Numbered from the stretch's first letter, positions 10,301 to 17,088 are shown. The stretch is 27,312 nucleotides of DNA from Lachnoclostridium sp. UBA2905 (GCA_002349525.1 DEDL01000020.1:11860-39171), one strand, 5' to 3'. Program-made: numbers and translations. The notes: generated by a model not told the origin, from the letters alone.

Positions 10301-12429
10301 TGATTATTTGCAAAGCCCTGCACTGTTACTGTATGTTCTGTCTGATTGAAATACAACAAATTTGGTGATGAATCTTCACCGGCATTTTTAGTTTCGGACA
10401 GCTTATCTCCATCCAATCTGACAACTTCACCCCAGTTACCTACATCACTAATATAGGAAGCACCATCATTTCGTACCAGGTTCCATCCTGTATTAGATGT
10501 TTCATTATAATCCAAACCATTTCCAAGGGCATATATGAGTCCGGCTCCTCGAGTTCCAACAATCTGTCCATATTCTGGAAATTGTTTGGAGTACTTAAGC
10601 CCAGATAAATCAGTCCTGCCAGACAAACGCAAAACTCCATCGCCAAGATTACCTATAATACCACCATAAGCCGTACCAGCTGCTTTAGGTGAATTTTTAT
10701 TATCCTTAACCGCTACCGTACCAATATCAAACAGTGATGAACCGGTACCATATGCAATTACACCACCAAAATAACTGCCATTATTTGAATCCTGCTGCAC
10801 AACTATATCCAGATTCTTAACTTGTACATAGCAGTTCCTATCTACACATGCTATTACACCACCATAAGATGTTTTCTCTGTGCTATGTATTGAAAAAACT
10901 TTCAGTCCTTCGATAATCAAAGAGGCCTTCAAGCTATCTGCCTGATATTTTCCTATCAATCCTCCATAATGTGTGGAATTCTTCCCACTGGATTCTATGT
11001 CATTGATTGCACCACTATTATCACTGCCATTATAAGCACCTGTCAGCGTAATCTTACCCTCTTCTGATTTGTTTTCGAGCACACCAAAAGCACCACCTGA
11101 ACACTGTCCTGAAGTGATGTCCGCTTTTTTGATTATGAATTTATCAAGATTCAGGTTCACGTTTTTTGCAACGCCCGTACTACCTGTATTCCCTGTAGTA
11201 TTAGCATTGTAAATGCAAGAACCAATAAGTCCACCTGCCGCTCCACCAGATGTTCCATCCTTTGCAGCGATTGTTGCATTAATTACTGTAGAAATATTTT
11301 CTCCAAAAGTAAATGACACATCTGTTGCCTTACCAATAAGTCCACCTGCATTGCCATTTGTAGAATTTATAGTAGCAGCTGTACCACCTGCATCACCTGT
11401 ACCATCTCCCACAGAATAAGACTTATTCAAAAAAATATTAGAATTATTATCTGCACAGCCGACCAGACCTCCGGCATTGTTTTTTCCAGTAACCACTCCC
11501 ATATAAGTGAAATCGCAATTTACAGTCAGGCTGGCACCTGTATTCATGTGACCAACAAAGGCACCTGCGTCAGCGTCAGAAGATGTTACATTATAATTAT
11601 TATTTACTGTGACCTGTTCTACACTTAAGGAAGAATTATCACCCATAGTATTACAGAAGAAACCACGATTTCCAGAGCCTTCGACTGCATATTTTACAGC
11701 CTGTTTACCATCTTTTAATTCGCATTCTACAGATAGAGAAAGGGCTGTCTCTGGTCTCATAGTACCGATAATTCCACCAAATTTACTGAACTCTTTTTCT
11801 CCATCTTCTGTCTCTGCCTTGTTGGTAGCAAGAGCCAGCTTTAAGGATATACTATGGCTTTCTGAACTTTCTGCACTATCTCCCTTAACAAAATTATCTG
11901 CCAAAATTGGAGCTTTAGTATTGTTAGAAGCCTTCAAATTCAATTTGCCAACATCCGCATCCTGAGACAAATAATTGAACAGTGACTTATCCAATGTAAT
12001 ATAATCAGTAAAGGTACCTGCAAAGCCTATCTTTCCTGCATATGGTTTATCTTCTGTTCCAAAACCCATAAAGCCAGTGTCAGACAGACTCAAAGGTGTA
12101 TTATCATGTGGTGCAATAATAATCTCATTAATACTATCTGCATACTTATCCCAATTTGAAGATAATGCCACAAAATCACCAGTCGATTGCAGAGTAACAC
12201 TTCCATCTGCATTTATTGTTGGCATCGTACCCACATTAGCAGTTCTATTATTCTCCTCATTATGAGTATTTTTATCATTCTGATCATATTTTTTTGTTTC
12301 TTCAGAAGCCTCCTGCTGCGATGTACTGTCCATATATGTATCATCAGCCATTACTGAAAAATCGGCATTTATAATAATCAGACTAAATGCAAGCAAAGAT
12401 GCTATTACTCGTATGTGAAGTCTTCTCAT
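1321..12429 (-). CDS. Giant secreted repeat protein (3702 aa), GLUG-like beta-strand modules, putative surface adhesin/fibre protein
   Basis: An uninterrupted 3702-residue frame, started at an ATG with GAGGAG 8 nt upstream and 22 nt after the preceding gene. It opens with a classical signal peptide (MRR, hydrophobic core, likely cleavage after SVMA at about residue 28) and an acidic Asn/Glu/Gln-rich linker to about 65. From about 215 to 2530 there are roughly 27 copies of a G-G-[LFIV]-[IVF]-[GA] motif, mostly 30-70 residues apart (for example near 217, 286, 318, 360, 397, 443, 487), typical of GLUG-like or other beta-helix/solenoid surface proteins. Segments resembling module starts lie near 1621 (GTYDDPYVIRSGKQFETVA) and 1993 (ITVGSAQQLWVLS). 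A low-complexity linker lies near 1887-1937. The last about 800 residues are beta-rich, lack GG motifs and match no family I know. I see no LPxTG signal, no C-terminal membrane helix, and no LysM, choline-binding or SLH motif. The function as adhesin or matrix protein is inferred from architecture and operon. Confidence 0.85.
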   Translation of the reverse strand: MRRLHIRVIASLLAFSLIIINADFSVMADDTYMDSTSQQEASEETKKYDQNDKNTHNEENNRTANVGTMPTINADGSVTLQSTGDFVALSSNWDKYADSINEIIIAPHDNTPLSLSDTGFMGFGTEDKPYAGKIGFAGTFTDYITLDKSLFNYLSQDADVGKLNLKASNNTKAPILADNFVKGDSAESSESHSISLKLALATNKAETEDGEKEFSKFGGIIGTMRPETALSLSVECELKDGKQAVKYAVEGSGNRGFFCNTMGDNSSLSVEQVTVNNNYNVTSSDADAGAFVGHMNTGASLTVNCDFTYMGVVTGKNNAGGLVGCADNNSNIFLNKSYSVGDGTGDAGGTAATINSTNGNAGGLIGKATDVSFTFGENISTVINATIAAKDGTSGGAAGGLIGSCIYNANTTGNTGSTGVAKNVNLNLDKFIIKKADITSGQCSGGAFGVLENKSEEGKITLTGAYNGSDNSGAINDIESSGKNSTHYGGLIGKYQADSLKASLIIEGLKVFSIHSTEKTSYGGVIACVDRNCYVQVKNLDIVVQQDSNNGSYFGGVIAYGTGSSLFDIGTVAVKDNKNSPKAAGTAYGGIIGNLGDGVLRLSGRTDLSGLKYSKQFPEYGQIVGTRGAGLIYALGNGLDYNETSNTGWNLVRNDGASYISDVGNWGEVVRLDGDKLSETKNAGEDSSPNLLYFNQTEHTVTVQGFANNHKDINNVCNFAAIALTYQCYKNPSGNESTNSGALILSDTTCPATWDIKLNADIDLTGTGILGLTRDNGESQVFTGSIDGGNGTGGTANHSITLDIGGKYGVFSNGTACSSDAGKNGCGQIYNHKYLGLLAKAGNSSISNLTVGGFVDYGMGDTDNAKDDSKKYYAGGLVANLTKDTGDNQAEKASTFTNVVSDVDVTLNGNNNHINKSGGFVGLVSSGVTLNFTGCKWSGSFTDNTKQGDIYIGGYVGCISDANPNEPGSIIFKNCFIGNGDGDEAAISVNSKTITKVGGILAATDNTGKANNVNEAEISIQAENFTVDGLNITSSATNQTGGLFGYDWYNVDFTADGINIKNANLDAAKASFGGLVYEASGHWLIKGKGIKLGEESDSNSSESPAVSFKGKTDNNAPSALLVCRGDSYRGVGKYALYMEIQNPGAYKIGSNVSVNLGSGNNEVYFDELLGISQGTNGNGVVSIATTDASTDTVTGTVNTEKKLNQTQCNTYQKQLGDDYKNPNTRYYYNVPASDDGSVKAEGNIESGEELLMWSIGQYCAGNLRSYFSKIGKDASVKVIGTIDLTGLSYYPVDYSGTITLDGADITFDYKQINTRETGNKPLNDEKRQHYRMQTGLLLNLIRTSTTNGTLKVENSTNSTSLSGSVGQIEGEGSGALIAGNMCGEVKDNKVYQASVTIDGLILDGIVVDGINKDNAENAYTPLLINKAGSQSNLNIRNVSTSEKYSESQPAATSLMGDIGNAEAKNMTVVFQNMKLDARTDSGNNGSKLYNTTRSIFTKATFMNSFMYDPNDNASSGSYTFKETDTVKQNEDKSGYTGNVTYGVEISNTDSGRNAGLQYYYLESNNLVEDIIWGTSATGSGDNSFAGGKYLRYVYMAEGSGATNSYHEIDINLQFAPLKEGCGTYDDPYVIRSGKQFETVADFIAKGESNGWEVNLPYSVVKTPGSLSSHGEDGRHYTYKSGSEKWTTKDADNKDLTVTKSIRDYMRNAYYRIADDIYFSESFRGIGGPYPDSDTFSGVIYGKKDDGNIPRVYVTAQNSTKQFGGLITFSQGSVVKDLILDFGGKKSTPENPEEAKALSITIESQGPSQERENQSFFGGVIGYVVGGDNIIDNVDIENLENPGASQKIISDGNLTDIGGYVGLIGGNLQSGGGVVFRNITKPGITEYANEVNEDTEAGNNSEAGNDTGADGNTGADVNAETGVNVEAETNVQGDAGTDKKVYYYRNPFVGRVLDGYACAEGCMLNNTDKNYKIPTLIEEADGKKLNISSSPTSSPAITVGSAQQLWVLSAIVNSGAGGGSVSVSGNPITYNNDAYNKGKARIGDYSKIGQSLNNDSDDDAIDNKYWGGNANKTKGQYSYLIKKYVSYSKIDDAVNLTNSKNHSVIVTADCNMTSYGNGFRGIGTTYQDNANKDIQKRTLWLADKVSVKTEEGKNPTNQTITYSRNIYEYASEEKVGWWAQGIGLFPVVAFRAATTVSYLTISGTASITYTDDRANKELDYIGETSAGGFAGMTANNSGTYNVTLSNVKAENLTVKGTKYSGGFFGVVGQSSRTEKGKNNITTISNVVGNYNFQSCGYNTITVEGGYSAGGFIGTYRNRGKTMNITGKTVLESGTIGWTRDSCLEMYKVIKNATDAKENGYSGGGGIIGYYYGGNLNVATSNSNGSSDSLQINKMYVFGPRFAYNCDYGLGGIIGLHASGSSGMTINNTTIKNSVIEVNMKLKYEGQHNKDETYYTTPACGLIKGYSKAVTTCNNIKVSNCAVLNAGFCGGLFGNQAATLTLNTAKINDLVVYSQGTGSYSGSSKVGGIMGSALGVDVSALTMNNVTVVSDGNTGLIEGMARSEPGYTINYSNVFASGCVVATTQVPKAKYFIGGDTDPGSANNNKRDDSLAGSAGVFTGAAKHNKLGKTGYCFLNIYNAALDNILLGYYCSDEAGPLSYEYEWDNDDKFKFAFMDDNQQQLQLDESVIGVYNTSPNGTSSNGTPYSKIGNNKYDNGGYLGVITGAHNDETNGYIKVVGLSMKDGYYPCELNGNDDATFLKKSENNGSVNNAGNSNNNNYVIFADYSGKSFLENPNTDGTIGKINDGYMTSAAPKSPYVVVNAASSMKNKVYSSDNDNNGIALTGDGMNDEVKKSIVSDVLSSSPPHGKNLYDRVKYYDSTAAKGNRVSLLAKKFDPESGIYKDKLSTFFTASDSKETDYNGAGNNGAGSNVSDFDALLIDTTNSDEITLMLHEYLSVLTNSDQTGSFQKGDINNRAKEYYTSAAAYTYQWNKDKGKFVKTDKSSLLINSTTHKISVRAGAHDNQNKQFTVLDFFYKNPKSDKTEGYHVFIPVVVKKVLQTEFSIKMHSGSSDYADAYPKESKAILASYGEQFTAQLTYSYIWTAEEWNGNISSGTNFLWSYDKQVKLGSKSNTGLDASTTRYTLVDMNRRGQGNTFFTGTGDNLERAGNDAVLKFSSLPRYTTNIPDSSVYLADLLPLKIEDKADGELKKVTDISKATIRKWNVDTASFDYYGPKADNDPSGTKYYKITVEGAKDTEELKVSEVYYLTVVNNSENYGVVTQMATLGLEKMASSNENALPSKMKSTPGINNYTLGKFYEVTDVNITPTSKNSTGIMEADINDYIDLNLQATVSVPEADREKFKAFAENDDTFARFVVQMHKTGDTGSDQILADIIQVQDVTMNGRKLEDKDYSCEISNGMLYLLIKNKKCSAFLNTKIAANVRLAYEGDVTTIDNQFPLRAENENAGITFSVDASVAYTESSLDGSNMSGNKRDNKIFYREKTSSAEISYNAYNTVSEDGNVSQLGINGNELTEKKGVWITTKGMYNAAMISGLDTINKDSDRYPNHLVGTLRLQKKTGEVYKCSYKDVKMSDYFKYVKLNKGTEESPGDIYKFKINLTPEQVKKLSYEQLEMDLEYFVKSDSEIEALGNEGQYANYKVILSAHLENSKNEKLIDDMEDYIIYTNAKLFNGVISTKDFDQKSGN
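6620..6770 (-). repeat. Degenerate low-complexity linker repeat inside the giant gene
   Basis: About 150 bp of imperfect short repeats encode an Asn/Gly/Ala/Glu/Asp/Val-rich linker (EAGNNSEAGNDTGADGNTGA and continuing) at about residues 1887-1937, between two GG-motif modules. The same DNA also leaves another frame open for some distance on each strand, which is a by-product of the repeat rather than a gene. The composition resembles the linker in the first gene of the operon. Confidence 0.6.
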
Positions 12430-12451
12430 ATGTATGTCTCCTCGTCACTAA

Positions 12452-13411
12452 TCATTTACTAATAGGCGTGCTTGTTAAGGTGATATAACCTTCTATATCA
12501 GTCCATGTTTCAGGTGTTTTATCATCACTTCTAACAGAATTCGTGCGATAAAATATAATATTATACTGATTAGGAGAATTCTCTTCCCCTGCCTCAAATG
12601 ATATATATTTACTTATAGTTTCGTTATTTTCATTTTTTTCTTTCACAACCGTCAGTTTATTATCATTTAAAAACCATGGATCGATATCAACATGCTTTGG
12701 ATTCCAGCTTAACTTAAGGGTTGCATGCTCTGAACCAGTTAATTTCGTGTTGATACAACCAAGATCAAAAGCTGCCTGTGCCTTCTCATCATTCAGAAAA
12801 GAAAGCTTCCACTGTGAAGAAGTAACTTCTTCTGCAGCAGAAATATATCTGCCAAGTGGCTGATAACCTTCTGACTCTGCAGTAATCTTAATTCGATAGC
12901 TTTTCATATATTTAGTTGGCACCGTAATCTTGTAGAGATTTTCGGAAGCACTTTCCTTTGACAAGGTATCATTTATAGTGGTAGTCTCCAGATCCTTGAA
13001 GGTTTTGCTGTTGTTATTATAATCACAACTATACTTTGAAAGGATAGTTTCATCTGTCACATTATTACCTTCGGTATCAACCAAAGAAATTTTCAATGTA
13101 TAGCTAATATCTGTCGCAGCCCATTTCGTCTTATCTCCCTGCCTGTAATTACAGATGGAAAGATAAAAGGAATTAGTTTCATTACCACTTGAAAATGGCA
13201 TTGCTTTACCAAGGATATCATCCTCTTTACTATATGGTGTTAAAACATTTGAAGAAAACAACTGTGCGGAACCTACTGTTGAGACTGTTCTTTTGACACT
13301 ACTTGTACTGGTATATGCTGCCAGAGTTCCTGATATTACTAACAGTCCCAAAGAAAGGATGCAGTTTATTATGATGATAATATTACGTTTATTCTTTTGC
13401 ATTTTCTGCAT
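12452..13411 (-). CDS. Membrane-anchored TasA/camelysin-like surface protein (319 aa)
   Basis: The third small gene of the operon. A short basic N-terminus (MQKMQKNKR) leads into one hydrophobic segment (about residues 10-30) ending SGTLAAYTSTSS, which resembles the signal region of SipW-processed proteins such as TasA and camelysin (typically GT-x-A-x-F/Y-T). It is followed by T-V-G-S-A-Q-L-F-S-S-N-V-L and about 280 residues of predicted beta-rich extracellular domain with W-N-P near residues 240-245 and few charged helices. The ATG at 13411 is chosen over an upstream TTG at 13462 because AAGGGAAGGGGG lies directly before it; another ATG 9 nt downstream is also well placed. It ends 22 nt before the giant gene. 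Likely a fibre or anchoring subunit acting with its neighbours; that role is inferred. Confidence 0.75.
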   Translation of the reverse strand: MQKMQKNKRNIIIIINCILSLGLLVISGTLAAYTSTSSVKRTVSTVGSAQLFSSNVLTPYSKEDDILGKAMPFSSGNETNSFYLSICNYRQGDKTKWAATDISYTLKISLVDTEGNNVTDETILSKYSCDYNNNSKTFKDLETTTINDTLSKESASENLYKITVPTKYMKSYRIKITAESEGYQPLGRYISAAEEVTSSQWKLSFLNDEKAQAAFDLGCINTKLTGSEHATLKLSWNPKHVDIDPWFLNDNKLTVVKEKNENNETISKYISFEAGEENSPNQYNIIFYRTNSVRSDDKTPETWTDIEGYITLTSTPISK

Positions 13412-13422
13412 CCCCCTTCCCT

Positions 13423-13444
13423 TGTTATTATAATATGTTATTAT
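13423..13444. repeat. Short direct repeat over the stop of the 249-aa gene
   Basis: TGTTATTAT occurs at 13423-13431 and 13436-13444, a 13-bp period. The TAA stop of the upstream gene (minus strand, 13441-13443) lies in one copy, and the other copy carries the same triplet in a different frame. It is short and AT-rich, so chance is possible. Confidence 0.5.
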
Positions 13445-14190
13445 CGACTTGCTGATATACAAACGATATCTGTTTCCTTATCATTCTTTACGTCTTCTGC
13501 ATTCCAGCTCACACGAATAACATAATAATCCAAAAAGCTTCCCTCTTGTGGGTTAATATTAACTGGACGCATTACACTTATACCATCCTGTTGAGCCAAA
13601 AAGTAAAATGGCTCATTAAATCCCTGTACCTTTTCCTTAGCTACAGGATTAGCACTACCTTTTCCATAACTCAACTTATGACTCTGAAATTGTGCTGGTG
13701 AAAGATTTTTATCTTTAACTTCTTTCATGGATAAACCGCTGATTACCGGCTTACTCAAATCAGTGATCCGGTATTTTTCAACTTCACCTTCAAGCTTTGC
13801 TGTTATTGTATCAGCTGTGTCAGTTTCATTAGCAACTTTTTCGGCACGATACACATCATAATGAAATGCAATATTCGTGGTATAGGCAAGCTGTAATGAA
13901 TAGTTATCCACAGGCTTTCCATACACACAGATTACATAGTCCTTACAATTTCCTGAACTTACATCAATGTTTCCCATATCCAGATACTTTATGGCATGAC
14001 GATTTCCTGCACCTATATCCAGTATAATTGGGGTTTTAACCCAGGCTGCAGTACTCATTTCTCTTTCCTTAATAAACCATGCGTAAGTAACCACCAGCAA
14101 TATGAAGGATGCCAATAATACTGCACCAGATAACATTAAATATATTCTTTGTTTTTTTGGTTTTTCATTAATTATTTGCTTCATTTCCAT
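13441..14190 (-). CDS. Membrane-anchored TasA/camelysin-like surface protein (249 aa)
   Basis: The second gene of the operon. A basic N-terminus (NEKPKKQR) precedes a single hydrophobic segment at about residues 16-37 ending VVTYAWFIKERE, where the A-W-F motif resembles the SipW-type signal region. The extracellular part contains I-L-D-I-G-A-G-N, K-D-Y-V-I-C-V-Y-G and LQLAYTTNIAFHYDVYRAE, a pattern I associate with uncharacterised beta-sandwich surface proteins of Clostridia, not with a named family. The start ATG at 14190 has AGAGGG 8 nt upstream and is preferred to an in-frame GTG at 14211. It overlaps the previous gene by 23 bp, which points to translational coupling. Likely assembled at the surface together with the proteins on either side; function not known. 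Confidence 0.72.
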   Translation of the reverse strand: MEMKQIINEKPKKQRIYLMLSGAVLLASFILLVVTYAWFIKEREMSTAAWVKTPIILDIGAGNRHAIKYLDMGNIDVSSGNCKDYVICVYGKPVDNYSLQLAYTTNIAFHYDVYRAEKVANETDTADTITAKLEGEVEKYRITDLSKPVISGLSMKEVKDKNLSPAQFQSHKLSYGKGSANPVAKEKVQGFNEPFYFLAQQDGISVMRPVNINPQEGSFLDYYVIRVSWNAEDVKNDKETDIVCISASR

Positions 14191-15487
14191 TCGCTTCACC
14201 CTCTGTTTCACCCAGACATCTTAGGGTTGCAGTAATAAAAGATATCCCATCGCCAATCTTCATATCTGCCTGATTATAATATGAAGACAAATCAACATAC
14301 TTCTGCTTATCGTAGGTATTATCACCTTTTCCACTATTATCATGAATATCCTTGATTAACTTAACTTCGTCAGCTTCACCCGTGAGTGGGGTATTGGTTA
14401 AGTAGCTGTAAAAATAACTCTCAGGATTTTCTTGCATATCAGATATAACATTAGCTCTGGTATTATCGTCCATGTCACCAAACTCAATTGTCTGTCCGTT
14501 CAACAATGGATCTCCATCATTCAAAAGAATCGTTGCAAGGTTCAAAGGCCAGACCCAGTATATTGAATATTCATATTCTTTACCTTTTTCGGCATTTTTT
14601 ATATCAATATGAAATCTGCCATCCTTAATCCAGTAAAATTGTTCAGCCTTTGATGCATTGGTACCAGAGTCATCATTACCAGTTGCATTAGCACCAGAGT
14701 CATCATTACCAGTTGCATCAGTACCAGATGCGTCGGCATCATCAGCTTTGGCATGTAAAAAATACAAAATATGTCCATTTAACATTTTGACTTCATCACT
14801 GGAAGCATCAACCTGCTGATATTGTTGCTCATCATCAGATGAATCCCCTGCATCTGTTACCTTATATGCATCAATATCTAATTCAAAATCAAGAGACAAA
14901 TCTCCTGTATTACTTGGCTTTATATAATAATCAAGACGCCCCCTGGTACCTGGTTCCAGGGCGAATTCCTGACGTTTTGCTACATCAATTCCATTAGCAG
15001 TTTGTCCATTCTGGCCAGACTGATCATCTGATTCTGTCTGTCCATCTGAACTGGCATCATAGTTTTTCATGTTGTTGTCCTGATTTAAAAGCCAGTTGAT
15101 TGATGGCCCATCTGATGTGTCATGTTTTTTACTGGCAGGCAGATTATATGTAATATTTTTCATAATACTCTGCAGCAGATCATCATGAACACCCTTGCTT
15201 CCTTTGGAACCAATCTCAACTAGCTCATTCTTAGCACTGACAGAACTACTGCTTCCAAATATCCTATTGTTATATGCAAACCATGCCACTCCAATAACAA
15301 TCACTGCTATCAAAGCAGAACACAAAAAGACGACACTGCCTTTAATCTTTTTTTGATCCTTCTGCAACCTCGCCTGTATCTCTTCCACACTCATATCTGC
15401 TTTGGAAGATTCTATATTATTATGTTGAATGATTTCAATATTTTCATTGCTTTTTACGTCATCAAGGTCTAGTAGTTTCATACGCAT
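14168..15487 (-). CDS. Membrane-anchored TasA/camelysin-like surface protein (439 aa), first gene of the surface operon
   Basis: About 49 cytoplasmic residues, rich in Asn, Glu and Lys, precede one membrane segment (about 50-71) ending GVAWFAYNN. The outside part has a Q-rich/acidic linker near 145-170, then LEPGTRGRLDYYIKPSNTGD, a motif resembling the P-G-x-x-G-x-x-x-x-x-V/I-x-N strand of TasA-type fibre subunits, then LNGHILYFLHAK, a 10-residue repeat linker (NATGNDDSGA type) and YSIYWVWPLNLATILL. The protein is longer than TasA (about 260 residues) because of these linkers. Start ATG 15487 (or 15481) has only a weak Shine-Dalgarno. The gene sits about 70 nt downstream of a strong promoter and heads the operon, with its end overlapping the next gene. 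Role as a structural fibre subunit is inferred. Confidence 0.72.
   Translation of the reverse strand: MRMKLLDLDDVKSNENIEIIQHNNIESSKADMSVEEIQARLQKDQKKIKGSVVFLCSALIAVIVIGVAWFAYNNRIFGSSSSVSAKNELVEIGSKGSKGVHDDLLQSIMKNITYNLPASKKHDTSDGPSINWLLNQDNNMKNYDASSDGQTESDDQSGQNGQTANGIDVAKRQEFALEPGTRGRLDYYIKPSNTGDLSLDFELDIDAYKVTDAGDSSDDEQQYQQVDASSDEVKMLNGHILYFLHAKADDADASGTDATGNDDSGANATGNDDSGTNASKAEQFYWIKDGRFHIDIKNAEKGKEYEYSIYWVWPLNLATILLNDGDPLLNGQTIEFGDMDDNTRANVISDMQENPESYFYSYLTNTPLTGEADEVKLIKDIHDNSGKGDNTYDKQKYVDLSSYYNQADMKIGDGISFITATLRCLGETEGEANGNEANN
14655..14732 (-). repeat. 30-bp in-frame minisatellite encoding a flexible linker
   Basis: Two nearly identical 30-bp units (14655-14684 and 14685-14714) and a partial third unit (to about 14732) encode a decapeptide of NATGNDDSGA type in the 439-residue surface protein. 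The length is a multiple of three, so unit gain or loss would change only the linker length between two folded parts. Confidence 0.75.
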
Positions 15488-15557
15488 TACACTCGCTTTT
15501 TGACATTTTCGGCCTAACCCATTAAGTAACTATTAATACCCCTTTCATTCTGTCGTC

Positions 15558-15586
15558 AGATTATCATAATTTTATGTTTTTGTCAA
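15558..15586 (-). promoter_or_regulatory. Sigma-A promoter of the surface-fibre operon
   Basis: On the minus strand a perfect -35 TTGACA (15581-15586) and -10 TAATCT (15558-15563) are separated by exactly 17 bp. The start of transcription would lie near 15550, giving a leader of about 60 nt before the ATG at 15487. The pdxR-type gene ends just 30 bp upstream without a clear terminator hairpin, so some read-through from it is possible. Confidence 0.8.
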
Positions 15587-15615
15587 AATATCAGGTTTTT
15601 TTAACAACTTGTATA

Positions 15616-17019
15616 TTAATTCTCACTCAAAACTTTCTCAATCGTTTCAAGAAACGGTCCTATTTCTTCTGCCTCAATATTCGAATAATTTATGATAAAA
15701 AAATGCTCTCTCTCTTCATTTTTTTCAAAATAATAGTCAGATAAGGCTCTTATTCTTATCTTTCTTTTTTCAAGTTCATTTTCTATTTTCGAATCTGGAA
15801 AATCTGTCTTTAGTTTTACCAGGAAATGCAGGCCGGAATCATTTTCAATAATCTCACATTTATCAGACAGGATGCTTTGCTTTATTGTTTCTATAATTCT
15901 CTTTCTTTTCCTGATATAGTAAAGACGCATGCGATTTATGTGCTTTTCAAAATAACCGCGCATTATAAATTCGGCAAGGGTATATTGCTCAAAATTCGAC
16001 ACAGTACATGAATAAAATGACATGTTCTGATAAAACCTTCTTACAAGCTTTACCGGCAGAACCATGTAACTGATTCGAATTGTTGGGGACAAGGATTTTG
16101 AAAAGGTATTCATATAGATTACCTTTTCACATCCATCTATGGAAAATAGAGTTGGAATGGGTTTTCCTTCTGTCCTGAATTCACTGTCATAATCATCTTC
16201 AATAACGTAACGGCCTTCCCTTGCATTGGCCCAGGATAATATCTCATATCTTCTGCTGGCAGGCATGGTAATACCGGTTGGAAAATGATGGTTTGGACAT
16301 ATGTGAGCCACATCAGTTTTCACATTTTCAAGAGAAGCCCCAGTTACCCCCTGTTCATCCATAGCTGCGTATTTACATGTAATCTCACGCTGTCTGTATA
16401 TCATTGCCAGCTTTTTGTAGCCTGGATTTTCTATTGTGTATATCTTATCATTTCCAAGGAGTTCAGTAATAAGACCATACAAATATTCTGTTCCTGCACC
16501 TATTATTATCTGATTCGGATCAACCATCATGCCACGAAATGATCTGAGATGGCGGGCTATTGCTTCTCTAAGCTCATTTACCCCACATACAGGCGCAACA
16601 TTCATTAATTCTTCTTTTTTTTCAGTCATAACCTCTCTTGAAATTTTTGTCCAGACAGAGAAAGGAAAATTTTCAGCAGAGAATTCATTTCCCGAAAAAT
16701 CAATCTTGTACTGCTTTTTTTGTGGTATTTCAATATCATAGTCAACATCTAAAGGGGTCTGTGCCGGATTAGCCATTCCTTCAATGTTTGACACATAATA
16801 TCCCTTTTTAGGCAGGGTATAAACATATCCTTCGCTTATTAACTGGTCATATGCATTTTGAATAGTAATGGTACTAATTCCATTATTGTTGGCAAAGCTT
16901 CGCTTGGAAGGAAGTTTTTCACCAGGCTTTAATCTTCCCGACAAAATATCATTTTTAACGCATTTGTAAACGTATTCATATATAGGACAGTCCCGGTCTT
17001 CAAAATTATATGTAAGCAT
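15616..17019 (-). CDS. pdxR: MocR-family PLP-dependent regulator, PdxR type
   Basis: A 467-residue GntR/MocR regulator. Residues 10-77 form the winged-helix DNA-binding domain (LPSKRSFANNNGISTITIQN, then EGYVYTLPKKGYYVS). Residues about 105-465 form a class I aminotransferase-like domain with the MocR hallmark PNHHFPTG (242-249), YVIEDDYDSEF (271-281) and the PLP-binding lysine K308 in NTFSKSL. Such proteins sense pyridoxal phosphate or an amino-PLP adduct and do not catalyse transamination physiologically. It is divergent from pdxS with 111 bp between the start codons, so control of PLP synthesis, as for PdxR of other Gram-positive bacteria, is the natural assignment. The start ATG has AAGGAG 7 nt upstream. 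The regulator name is inferred from context plus family; the MocR family call itself is firm. Confidence 0.88.
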   Translation of the reverse strand: MLTYNFEDRDCPIYEYVYKCVKNDILSGRLKPGEKLPSKRSFANNNGISTITIQNAYDQLISEGYVYTLPKKGYYVSNIEGMANPAQTPLDVDYDIEIPQKKQYKIDFSGNEFSAENFPFSVWTKISREVMTEKKEELMNVAPVCGVNELREAIARHLRSFRGMMVDPNQIIIGAGTEYLYGLITELLGNDKIYTIENPGYKKLAMIYRQREITCKYAAMDEQGVTGASLENVKTDVAHICPNHHFPTGITMPASRRYEILSWANAREGRYVIEDDYDSEFRTEGKPIPTLFSIDGCEKVIYMNTFSKSLSPTIRISYMVLPVKLVRRFYQNMSFYSCTVSNFEQYTLAEFIMRGYFEKHINRMRLYYIRKRKRIIETIKQSILSDKCEIIENDSGLHFLVKLKTDFPDSKIENELEKRKIRIRALSDYYFEKNEEREHFFIINYSNIEAEEIGPFLETIEKVLSEN

Positions 17020-17045
17020 ATGTTTTCTCCTTATCTGGAATAATA

Positions 17046-17088
17046 AATATTTCTATTTTGAATATTTCTTTATCACCAGTTTTATTAT
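17046..17088 (+). promoter_or_regulatory. pdxS promoter region with candidate PdxR operator (direct repeat)
   Basis: AATATTTCT occurs twice in the same orientation, at 17046-17054 and 17061-17069 (15-bp period), in the intergenic region between the divergent pdxR and pdxS. A -10-like TATTAT (17083-17088) follows, with only a poor -35 (TTGAAT, 17058-17063, 19-bp spacing) overlapping the second repeat. A weak -35 and direct repeats spaced by more than one helical turn fit an activator of the MocR class, which commonly binds direct repeats. The link is inference from position. Confidence 0.45.

Noticed and set aside
1321..12429. Giant protein as an LPxTG-anchored or type V (autotransporter) adhesin
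   Set aside because: No sorting signal, no C-terminal hydrophobic segment and no beta-barrel translocator-like end are visible, and the host looks Gram-positive.
12452..15487. The three single-span proteins as type IV pilins
   Set aside because: No G/F-T-L-I/V-E type prepilin cleavage motif precedes the hydrophobic segment, and no pilus ATPase or prepilin peptidase is nearby.
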